Of a stretch of DNA of 45,529 nucleotides, positions 8,361 through 14,983 are shown in pieces. Source of the stretch: Streptomyces mutomycini (lineage in GTDB: Bacteria > Actinomycetota > Actinomycetes > Streptomycetales > Streptomycetaceae); NCBI RefSeq assembly GCF_001700505.1, contig NZ_MAPV01000205.1:1-45529 (forward strand), given 5' to 3'. Position 1 is the first letter of the stretch. Each line of letters starts with the position of its first letter. Below the pieces are notes generated by a model that was given only the letters and a program-made list of their open reading frames with translations, was not told the DNA's origin and did no database searches. The position numbers and the translations under genes were made by a program.

Positions 8361-9731
8361 TCAGCCGACGAGCGCGTCGGGCTTCCCCTTGCTGCGCGGC
8401 CGTTCGTCGACCATTTTGCCCCACACGATCATTCGGTACGTACTCGTGAATTCCGGCGTGCACGTCGTCAGCGTGACGTACCGGCCCGGGCCGGTGAAGC
8501 CGGAACCGGCCGGAACCTCGTCGATCACCGCCACGTTGGACGGCGACGTCTGCGGAAGGATGCTGGCCATCTCGTACGTGTAGTAGGCATCCTGCGTCTC
8601 GACCACGATCGGATCGCCCGGCTTCAGCTTGTTGATGTAGCGGAAGGGCTCACCGTGGGTGTTGCGGTGCCCCGCCACCGCGAAGTTCCCCTGCTCCGCC
8701 GAAGGCATCGCGGTCTTCAGCTTGCCCTCGCCGTAGTGACCGATCATGCCGCGGTCCAGGACCTTCTCCTTGCTGATGCCCTCGGCGATCGGCGCGACCA
8801 CGTCCAGCTTGGGAATGTGCAGGATCGCGAAGCCCTGACCGGGTTCGAAGGCACCCGGGCTGCGATCCCCGTTCGCCCAGTCGTCCTGGATCTTGTTCGT
8901 CTCCCGGCCGGCGATCTGGTCGGCACGGATGTTGGTCCACCAAAGCTGATAGGTGACGAACAGGAGCATCAGCACACCGAAGGTGATGAACACCTCGCCG
9001 ACGACCCGGCTGGCCACGACGGCGGGGCTGTCCTTGGCGGCGCGGGCCGCCCGCCGGGCTTCCAGTCGTGACATCGGAACCGCCGGCCCCGCCGACTCCG
9101 CCGACTCCGCCGACTCCGCCTCGACGGTGCGCCGGGGCTCACCCCTCCGGCCTCCGCGCCCTTTGGCCGCCCGTCTGCGCTCGGCCCGGCCTCCCGTCGG
9201 AGGCGGTTCGGGGGCGGGATCGGGGGCGCCGGACCGGGACGGCTGCGACGCACGCCGCGTGTCGGTGGTCCGCAGAGCCACCGTCTCGTCGTTCAGCACC
9301 GCACCGACCTCGCCGGCGGGCTGACCGGGGCCCGGGTCATGTACTGCGAGAACCGGCGCAGGCCCGGGCGCGGCCGACACCGGGGCGGGAGCCACCGGAC
9401 CGGGTGTCACCGCCGTCCCCCGGACGGTGTTCGAGGCGGGAGCGGCCTCCGGTCCCTGGTGCCCGTACCAGTCCCTCTGGTATCCCTCCGGGTCGTACCA
9501 CTCACCCGGGGGCTCCACGGGCCCCTGAGCCTCCGTCTGGGGCGTCTGCCGCGCCTCGCCGTCGGCCTGGGTGGTGTCCGTCCGGAACCAGGGCGAGGTG
9601 TGCTGCCCCGGCAGCGGATCGTTCAGTGGATCCGCGAGCTGCTCCACCGCCGCCTCGAACGTGCCGTCGGGCTCGTACGCTCCCTGCGCGTACGGTCCGT
9701 CCTGCCCGGCGTGGGGGCGGTGTGAGGTCAC
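8361..9731 (-). CDS. srtE1: class E sortase with long disordered N-terminus (SrtE1-type)
   Basis: A 456-aa protein with a C-terminal sortase domain: H355 (GHRNTHG), C424 in TLTTC and R433 in STYR. One membrane segment lies at about 235-260. About 225 N-terminal residues are rich in Pro, Gly, Ala and Arg and look disordered; they include a triple Ser-Ala-Glu repeat encoded by a tandem 9-bp DNA repeat. As the tail precedes the membrane segment, it should be cytoplasmic. The GTG start at 9731 overlaps the pabA stop by four bases (GTGA), so translation is coupled to an aminotransferase-type amidotransferase gene of unrelated function. The shorter paralogue lies 36 nt downstream. Confidence 0.88.
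   Translation of the reverse strand: MTSHRPHAGQDGPYAQGAYEPDGTFEAAVEQLADPLNDPLPGQHTSPWFRTDTTQADGEARQTPQTEAQGPVEPPGEWYDPEGYQRDWYGHQGPEAAPASNTVRGTAVTPGPVAPAPVSAAPGPAPVLAVHDPGPGQPAGEVGAVLNDETVALRTTDTRRASQPSRSGAPDPAPEPPPTGGRAERRRAAKGRGGRRGEPRRTVEAESAESAESAGPAVPMSRLEARRAARAAKDSPAVVASRVVGEVFITFGVLMLLFVTYQLWWTNIRADQIAGRETNKIQDDWANGDRSPGAFEPGQGFAILHIPKLDVVAPIAEGISKEKVLDRGMIGHYGEGKLKTAMPSAEQGNFAVAGHRNTHGEPFRYINKLKPGDPIVVETQDAYYTYEMASILPQTSPSNVAVIDEVPAGSGFTGPGRYVTLTTCTPEFTSTYRMIVWGKMVDERPRSKGKPDALVG
9091..9120. repeat. tandem 9-bp repeat inside srtE1
   Basis: Three consecutive copies of GCCGACTCC plus GCC encode the repeated Ala-Glu-Ser triplet in the disordered cytoplasmic region of SrtE1. Copy number is likely to vary between strains by slippage. 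Confidence 0.75.
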
Positions 9732-10366
9732 GCGGCGGCCTTGCCCACCACCGGGGCGAGCCCCGCCGATCTCCCGACGGCGCCCTGGTCACCACACCGC
9801 TCCAGCCAGTTGGCGAGCATCAGGTGACCGTACTCCGTGAGCACCGACTCCGGGTGGAACTGCACTCCCTCCACGGCTTGTTCGCGGTGGCGGAGCCCCA
9901 TGATGATGCCGTCCGCGGTGCGTGCGGTGACCTCGAGCTCCGGCGGGACAGTGGCCGGCTCGGCGGCGAGCGAGTGGTATCGCGTCGCGGTGAACGGGGA
10001 AGGCAGACCGGCGAACACGCCCTTGCCCTCGTGCAGTACGGGGGAGGTCTTGCCGTGCAGCAGCTCCGGCGCCCTGTCCACCACACCGCCGTACGCCACG
10101 GCCATGGACTGCATCCCCAGGCAGACACCGAAGACCGGAACGCCGCTCCTCGCGCAGTGGTGCACCATCTCGATGCAGACACCGGCCTGTTCGGGTGTGC
10201 CGGGGCCGGGAGACAGCAGGACCCCGTCGAAACCGTCGTCGGCGTGCGCCGTGGTCACGGCGTCGTTCCGCACCACCTCGCACTCGGCCCCGAGCTGGTA
10301 GAGGTACTGGACGATGTTGAAGACAAAGCTGTCGTAGTTGTCGACGACGAGAATGCGTGCGCTCAC
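9728..10366 (-). CDS. pabA: glutamine amidotransferase, aminodeoxychorismate/anthranilate synthase component II
   Basis: A 212-aa class I glutamine amidotransferase that supplies ammonia to a chorismate-using partner (folate 4-amino-4-deoxychorismate or anthranilate synthesis). It shows the TrpG/PabA start ILVVDNYDSFVFNIVQYL, the oxyanion motif SPGPGTP, nucleophile C82 in GVCLGMQ and the H171/E173 pair in FHPES. No component I gene is nearby. The same pairing with pknB-region genes occurs in mycobacteria (trpG/pabA near pknA/B), so the position is ancestral. The GTG start at 10366 overlaps the upstream small membrane gene by four bases, and the stop overlaps the srtE1 start. Whether it serves folate or tryptophan synthesis cannot be told from sequence alone. 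Confidence 0.9.
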   Translation of the reverse strand: MSARILVVDNYDSFVFNIVQYLYQLGAECEVVRNDAVTTAHADDGFDGVLLSPGPGTPEQAGVCIEMVHHCARSGVPVFGVCLGMQSMAVAYGGVVDRAPELLHGKTSPVLHEGKGVFAGLPSPFTATRYHSLAAEPATVPPELEVTARTADGIIMGLRHREQAVEGVQFHPESVLTEYGHLMLANWLERCGDQGAVGRSAGLAPVVGKAAA

Positions 10367-10551
10367 TGACCGGCTCCCGCTCCGCTGGTGCCTTCGCCGT
10401 CCACCGTCACATCACCGAACGGGAGCAGTGGCTCCGCCCAGGGGAAGACGTACTGGAAGAGCGCGTAGACAACGGCCAGGGCCAGCACGAGCGAGATGAA
10501 GCCCCGCACCCATGCGTTGCCCGGCAGGTGCCGCCAGATCCAGCCGTACAT
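10363..10551 (-). CDS. 62-aa small membrane protein
   Basis: Starts at the ATG at 10551 behind a strong GGAGG site 7 nt upstream. It has one central hydrophobic segment (about 17-40, FISLVLALAVVYALFQYVFPW), an aromatic N-terminus (MYGWIWRHLP) and a polar Gly-rich tail. The stop overlaps the pabA start by four bases. I do not recognise a named family. Its conserved-looking position as the first gene of a coupled chain with pabA and srtE1 suggests a real gene and perhaps a link to sortase or cell-wall function, but no function can be assigned. Confidence 0.8.
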   Translation of the reverse strand: MYGWIWRHLPGNAWVRGFISLVLALAVVYALFQYVFPWAEPLLPFGDVTVDGEGTSGAGAGQ

Positions 10552-10680
10552 GCTGTCGCCTCCATTCGGTACGGCACCAGACTAAACGGCCGCGGCACAG
10601 ACGTGTGTCAGCTGTGGAAAGCCGCCCGCCGGGCGCCCCTCACAGTGCTGCGCGCACCTCGCGAAGGCCACTCCCGCGAA

Positions 10681-11448
10681 CTACTCCACAGGCTGTGCGT
10701 AGTGCAGGTCCACGGTGCCCGAATAGCCGGGAAGCGTCAGCTTGTCGTCCTCCTCGACCTTCCACCCCAGCCCGTACGCCTTCACGTACAGCTGGTAGTT
10801 CTGGATCGCCGTGGAGCCGTCGAGCGCCTGCCTGAGATCCTCCCGGTCGCCGACGGCGGTGACCTTGTACGGAGGGGAGTAGACCCGCCCCTGCAGGATC
10901 AGGGTGTTGCCGACGCAGCGCACCGCGCTGGTGGAGATCAGCCGCTGGTCCATGACCTGGATGCCGCGGGCACCGCCCTGCCACAGGGCGTTGACGACGG
11001 CCTGCAGGTCCTGCTGGTGGATGACCAGGTCGTTGGGCTGCGGCTCGGGGTATCCCGGTTTGGCGGTGGCGTCCGGCGGCGCGTCGTTCAGCGTGACGGA
11101 GAGCGCCTCACCGGTCACCTTCGTCGTGCCCGCGGCCTTCTCCAGCGCGTCCAGCTCGGCGTCCTCGGCCCGGGTGCTCCCGTCGTCGCGCCGGGCGAGG
11201 GTGTCGATGTCCGCGCGTACGGAAGCGGTCGATTCGTCCAGCTCCGCGTTGTTATCGCTGCGCTGCTGAATGAGGTCGGAGAGCTTCAGCAGCGAGGAGT
11301 CGGTGCGGATATCGGTCCCTTTGGCCGTGTTGGCGCTGGTGACGAAGATCAGCCCGGCCAGTGCGAAAACGGCAGCGGTGAGGCCCTGGACCGGCCATCG
11401 GGACATGCGCCCGGCCGGTCCTCGAGGAGAGTCGGCAGAATTGCTCAA
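10681..11448 (-). CDS. DUF881 family membrane-anchored protein
   Basis: A 255-aa protein with a single N-terminal membrane segment (about 22-39, LTAAVFALAGLIFVTSAN), a coiled-coil-like stretch (about 55-85) and a C-terminal DUF881 domain ending LTLPGYSGTVDLHYAQPVE. The segment LSVTLNDAPPD and the NDLVIHQQDLQAVVNALWQGGARGIQVMDQRL stretch are characteristic of DUF881. The TTG start at 11448 is supported by AAGGAG upstream; the in-frame ATG at 11406 is an alternative. It is divergent from crgA, and DUF881 genes sit in this place in many actinobacteria. Its molecular role is unknown; a cell-envelope or division role is inference from context. Confidence 0.85.
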   Translation of the reverse strand: MSNSADSPRGPAGRMSRWPVQGLTAAVFALAGLIFVTSANTAKGTDIRTDSSLLKLSDLIQQRSDNNAELDESTASVRADIDTLARRDDGSTRAEDAELDALEKAAGTTKVTGEALSVTLNDAPPDATAKPGYPEPQPNDLVIHQQDLQAVVNALWQGGARGIQVMDQRLISTSAVRCVGNTLILQGRVYSPPYKVTAVGDREDLRQALDGSTAIQNYQLYVKAYGLGWKVEEDDKLTLPGYSGTVDLHYAQPVE

Positions 11449-11585
11449 CGTACCCTTATCTCCTTAGGCGCCACGGAAGCACTACGCTAACGGACGCCCC
11501 GGGGAGGCAGCATTCCCCCTCGCGCCCCGGCGCCAGCCCACAGATCCCTGCGCGGTCACGCAGCGCATCGACAGGAGAGTCCCTC

Positions 11586-11840
11586 GTGCCGAAGTCACGT
11601 ATCCGCAAGAAGGCAGACTTCACGCCTCCGCCGGCGAAGCAGTCGACGAGCATAAAGCTGACCAACCGCAGTTGGGTGGCGCCTGTCATGCTGGCGCTCT
11701 TCCTCATCGGCCTGGCCTGGATCGTGGTCTTCTACGTCACCGAGGGCGACCTGCCGATCGACGCTCTCGGCAACTGGAACATCGTCGTGGGCTTCGGCTT
11801 CATCGCCGGCGGCTTCGGCGTCTCCACGCAGTGGAAGTAG
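11586..11840 (+). CDS. crgA: cell division inhibitor CrgA
   Basis: An 84-aa actinobacterial membrane protein with a basic N-terminus (PKSRIRKKADFTPPP) and two membrane segments (about 29-51 and 63-81). In Streptomyces CrgA delays or inhibits FtsZ-ring formation and coordinates reproductive growth with septation; in mycobacteria it bridges FtsZ, FtsQ, FtsI and CwsA. The GTG start at 11586 has a GGAG site. It is divergent from the DUF881 gene across 137 bp, which must contain both promoters. A group of DnaA boxes begins 14 nt after its stop. Confidence 0.95.
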   Translation: MPKSRIRKKADFTPPPAKQSTSIKLTNRSWVAPVMLALFLIGLAWIVVFYVTEGDLPIDALGNWNIVVGFGFIAGGFGVSTQWK

Positions 11841-11853
11841 CTCTGCCCTGAAG

Positions 11854-12056
11854 TTACCCACAAGGTTATCCACAGGTAGGGGAAAAGGTCAGACGATCTG
11901 TGGATAACCTCCTTCGAAGTTGACGCCGGTGTGACTACACACTTACGCATCGCGAGAAGGCACGCCCCTTGTCCTGACTGGTAAAACCCGGTTCAGCGAC
12001 AAGGGGCACACCTGTTCCCCACGTCATGCACAAGATCCGGCACACTCTGTGGACAA
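11854..12056. promoter_or_regulatory. cluster of four DnaA boxes in the crgA-rhomboid gap
   Basis: The 243-bp gap between convergent genes holds TTACCCACA (11854-11862, one mismatch), TTATCCACA (11866-11874, perfect), TGTGGATAA (11899-11907, perfect on the minus strand) and TGTGGACAA (12048-12056, perfect Streptomyces-type box on the minus strand). Four boxes in about 200 bp, three of them perfect, is far above chance in such G+C-rich DNA. As both flanking genes end here, the boxes are not promoter elements. A DnaA-titrating role, like clusters reported near oriC in S. coelicolor and datA in E. coli, is the likely reading. Confidence 0.75.
11964..12007. terminator. hairpin between convergent crgA and rhomboid genes
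   Basis: GCCCCTTGTC (11964-11973) pairs perfectly with GACAAGGGGC (11998-12007) around a 24-nt loop. There is no U tract, as is common for Streptomyces terminators. It separates two convergent genes and lies inside the DnaA-box cluster. Confidence 0.5.
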
Positions 12057-12083
12057 CCGCACCCCTGGAGCGATGGATTCCGC

Positions 12084-12998
12084 TCAGGTGAGCGCAGCCG
12101 TCCTGAGGAGGACGGCCATGACGACCACCACGAGGACCAACGCACAGGCGCCGTACTGCACAAGATTCCGGCGCTCGCGCGGCCCGTGGACCATGGCGAT
12201 CGCGATCAGCGCGCCGGCGACCAGGCCGCCGACGTGCGCCTGCCAGGCGATGCCACCCCACGGGTTGAAGGTGAAGATCAGGTTCACCACGAGGAGTGCG
12301 ATCACCGGGCGCATGTCGTAGTTCATCCGGCGCATCAGCACGGCAGTGGCACCCAGCAGGCCGAAAACGGCGCCCGAGGCACCGAGCGTTCCCTGTGCCG
12401 GGTCGGCGATCCAGTAGGTGAGCGCGCTGCCCGCCAAGCCTGAGAGCAGATAGAGCGCCAGGTAGCGTGCACGGCCCAGCGCGGCCTCGAGGGGCCCGCC
12501 GAGCCACCACAGCCCCAGCATGTTGAAAGCGATGTGCCACACCTCCTGGTGCAGGAACATCGATGTCACCAGCCGGTACCACTGGCCTTCCGCGACGCCT
12601 TCGGGACCGCCCGACGGATCGCCTGAGTAGGCACGGCCGAACAGCAGCAGATCGTCGAGCAGCGGATACCCGGACTGCTTGGCGATCAGGACCGCGACGA
12701 AGACGGCGAGATTGATGCCGAGCAGGATCTTGGTGATCAGCCTGGGGTCGGCGGCGACACTGCCGCCCGCCAGGGTCCGCGGCCGGCTGGCCGCCCTGTG
12801 GTGACCCCCACCAACCCCTTCACGGACGCATTCCGGGCAGTGGAAGCCCACCGAGGCTTCGATCATGCAGTCCGTACAGATCGGCCGTTCGCACCGCGTG
12901 CAGCGGATACCCGTCTCCCTGCCCGGGTGCCGGTAACACGTGAGCGGACCGCCCGCGGCCGCGGACCCGTCCTGGTCTTCCGGCGGCTGCTGGTCCAT
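12084..12998 (-). CDS. rhomboid-family intramembrane serine protease with N-terminal zinc finger
   Basis: A 304-aa protein that should cleave substrates within the membrane. The catalytic Ser is S208 in GASGAVFG and its partner is H255 in QAHVGG; several membrane segments span about 88-300. The N-terminal 60 residues carry a B-box-like zinc-binding cluster: C21, H24, C33, C36, C41, C44, H53, C54 and C57. This cytoplasmic zinc finger is common in actinobacterial rhomboids and may recruit substrates or control activity. The ATG start at 12998 is clear. Substrates are unknown. It stands alone on the minus strand, 207 bp downstream of the cyclophilin gene. Confidence 0.9.
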   Translation of the reverse strand: MDQQPPEDQDGSAAAGGPLTCYRHPGRETGIRCTRCERPICTDCMIEASVGFHCPECVREGVGGGHHRAASRPRTLAGGSVAADPRLITKILLGINLAVFVAVLIAKQSGYPLLDDLLLFGRAYSGDPSGGPEGVAEGQWYRLVTSMFLHQEVWHIAFNMLGLWWLGGPLEAALGRARYLALYLLSGLAGSALTYWIADPAQGTLGASGAVFGLLGATAVLMRRMNYDMRPVIALLVVNLIFTFNPWGGIAWQAHVGGLVAGALIAIAMVHGPRERRNLVQYGACALVLVVVVMAVLLRTAALT

Positions 12999-13205
12999 CG
13001 GTCACGGCCCTTCGGTCCTCGTTCGCGGAGGCCGCACACCTGCGACCGCCCCGCTCGCCCGTTATGTAACAGTACGGACGAACAGGGCGGTTGGTTCCCC
13101 ACAGCGAGAGCAGGCTGCCAAGGGGCAGCGGCCCGTCAGGTCCGCGCTCGTGTCAGGTGACCGGCTCCCCGGGTCAGCGGCCCCGGGTGCCCGGCCGACC
13201 TCAGG

Positions 13206-13733
13206 TCAGCGGGTCTCGACGACGACCGACTCGATCACCACGTCCTGGAGCGGGCGGTCGGTGCGCGGGTTGGTCGGAGCCGCGGCGATGGTGTCCACGA
13301 CCTTCTTGCCGGCCTCGCCGACGACCTCGCCGAAGATCGTGTGCTTCCCGGTCAGCCAGGCGGTGGGGGACACGGTCAGGAAGAACTGCGATCCGTTGGT
13401 GCCCGGACCGGCGTTTGCCATCGCCAGCAGGTACGGCTTGTCGAACGCGAGGTCGGGGTGGAACTCGTCACCGAACTCATATCCGGGCCCGCCGGTACCG
13501 TTGCCCAGCGGATCGCCCCCCTGGATCATGAAACCGCTGATGACACGGTGGAAGACAGTTCCGTCGTACAGCTTGTCCGTGGACTTCCTGCCGGTCTCGG
13601 GGTTGGTCCACTCACGCTCGCCCTTGGCGAGCTCCACGAAGTTCCTGACCGTCTTGGGCGCGTGGTTCGGCAGGAGCCGGATCTCGATGTCGCCCTGGCT
13701 GGTCCTCAAAGTGGCGTAGAGCTGCTCGGCCAC
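13206..13733 (-). CDS. cyclophilin-type peptidyl-prolyl isomerase
   Basis: A 175-aa cytoplasmic cyclophilin that catalyses cis-trans isomerisation of X-Pro bonds. It has FHRVISGFMIQGGDP with the catalytic Arg, GYEFGDEF, MANAGPGTNGSQFF and LTGKHTIFGEVV. There is no signal peptide. The GTG at 13733 (VAEQLYATLRTSQGDIEIRLLPNHAPKTV) has GGAAGG 6 nt upstream and matches the usual start of the family; the in-frame ATG at 13826 would add 31 unrelated residues. It is divergent from the DUF5324-type gene across a 358-bp gap. Confidence 0.93.
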   Translation of the reverse strand: MAEQLYATLRTSQGDIEIRLLPNHAPKTVRNFVELAKGEREWTNPETGRKSTDKLYDGTVFHRVISGFMIQGGDPLGNGTGGPGYEFGDEFHPDLAFDKPYLLAMANAGPGTNGSQFFLTVSPTAWLTGKHTIFGEVVGEAGKKVVDTIAAAPTNPRTDRPLQDVVIESVVVETR

Positions 13734-14091
13734 GATCTGCCTTCCGTAAGTCTCCGCTGATGACCACCGATCCTTGCACGGAGCACCCCCTCCTCTGCCC
13801 GGCCATCGCCCTGGGGCGTGCGGCACTCACCTTGTTGCCCGCTTTCCTGCACCTTCCCCACACTTCCTGGCGGGATAAGCGGGATAAATGCGGCCACGTG
13901 CACGGTGGCATGGAGCGTCCCGACACGAAGCGTGGCATCGTCGTCCACACGCTCCCCCTGCACCGCATTGCCTGAGAATGACGTTCATGACCCGGATGCC
14001 CGTCTCGCATGGCGCTCATGGCCTCAGCGGGCATGATTTCCAATTGGGTGGACAGGCGGAGTACCTACCCGCCACCAAGGAGGAGGATCCC
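13734..14091. promoter_or_regulatory. divergent control region with a tandem 9-bp repeat
   Basis: This 358-bp gap separates the divergent cyclophilin and DUF5324-type genes. It contains two adjacent copies of GCGGGATAA (13870-13887) and, next to the plus-strand start, a small inverted repeat (GGCGG with CCGCC, about 14056-14073) before the strong AGGAGGAGG ribosome site. The repeat may be an operator. No convincing gene is seen inside; in-frame extension of the downstream gene to 13888 lacks a good ribosome site. Confidence 0.45.
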
Positions 14092-14811
14092 GTGACCCGC
14101 ATCGACAGCGTGCGCGCCGCAACCTACTCGGCGAAGGACAGCGCGCAGCACGCCGCGGAAGTGGTGGCGCCATACGCCGACACGGCCAAGGAACAGGCCG
14201 CGCACTACGCGCAGGAGGCCCGCGCACTGCTCGCGCCCAAGGTGTCGAAGGCAGCCGCGCAGGCCCGCGTCCAGTACGGCGCGCATCTCGCCCCACGTAT
14301 CGAACAGGCACTGACCCATGTGCCTCCAAAGGTCGACGAGGCCGCGCACAAGGCCGCCACCCGGACACGCAGCGCCGCTCGCACGGCGGCGGACTACACC
14401 GTGCCGCGTGTCGAGTACGCGGTGGCCGCGAGCCGGCCTGTCGCCGAGGAGGCCACGGCGCGCGGCACCGCAGCGCTGGCAGCACTCCGTGGCCACGTGA
14501 CGGCCAAGGAGATCCAGAAGCTCGTCAGAAAGCACGAGCGGCGGGCCAAGGTGGGGCGAGCGGCCAAGGGGTTCCTGGTGCTGGGCCTCCTCTCCGGCGG
14601 AGCTTTCGCCGCCTGGAAGTGGTGGGACAAGCAGGCCAACCCGGACTGGCTGGTCGAGCCCCCGGCCCCCACCGAGGTGGGCGACGACCGCGCTCCACTG
14701 ACCTCGGTCGACGGCAGCGGCCGGGACGTGCTCGATCCGGAGGTCCGCGTGAAGCAGGACGAGGCCGAAGGCGAGTCGGGCCCGAACGGCGACAACGACG
14801 GCCGCGCCTGA
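14092..14811 (+). CDS. DUF5324-type helical membrane protein
   Basis: A 239-aa protein made mostly of amphipathic Ala-rich helices (about 1-155, with repeated A-K-E-Q-A and A-A-H-K-A-A patterns), then one membrane segment (about 158-176, AAKGFLVLGLLSGGAFAAW) and an acidic tail. The GTG start at 14092 has an AGGAGGAGG site 4 nt upstream. I recognise it as the Streptomyces family labelled DUF5324, whose function is unknown. The repetitive helices recall apolipoprotein- or LEA-like sequences that lie along membranes. A membrane-organising role is only a guess. Confidence 0.82.
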   Translation: MTRIDSVRAATYSAKDSAQHAAEVVAPYADTAKEQAAHYAQEARALLAPKVSKAAAQARVQYGAHLAPRIEQALTHVPPKVDEAAHKAATRTRSAARTAADYTVPRVEYAVAASRPVAEEATARGTAALAALRGHVTAKEIQKLVRKHERRAKVGRAAKGFLVLGLLSGGAFAAWKWWDKQANPDWLVEPPAPTEVGDDRAPLTSVDGSGRDVLDPEVRVKQDEAEGESGPNGDNDGRA

Positions 14812-14849
14812 GGAGACCAGGGCCTGCCCGGCTCGACCGGGAAGGCCGG

Positions 14850-14889
14850 AAGGGGCGCCGGAAGACCTCGCGGTCTCTCCGGCGTCCCT
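14850..14889. terminator. imperfect hairpin between convergent genes
   Basis: The arm around 14850-14865 (AAGGGGCGCCGG) pairs with GCCGGCGTCCCTT-like sequence at about 14874-14889 with one or two mismatches and a loop around CCTCGCGG. It lies between the DUF5324-type gene and the beta-lactamase gene and probably ends transcription from both sides. A parS site follows directly. Confidence 0.5.
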
Positions 14890-14893
14890 TCTC

Positions 14894-14909
14894 TGTTTCA
14901 CGTGAAACA
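14894..14909. promoter_or_regulatory. parS site
   Basis: TGTTTCACGTGAAACA, a perfect 16-bp match to the bacterial ParB-binding consensus; the palindrome extends to 18 bp (14893-14910). It lies in the gap between two convergent genes, about 22 kb from oriC. ParB, encoded at the right end of the window, is expected to load here and spread to form the segregation complex. Confidence 0.93.
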
Positions 14910-14983
14910 GCGAAGGGCCCCACAGAGGCACGGACGACGCAGCAGACAGACGTCGTGGCAAGGCAGCCGCAGGACCGCGCGTT

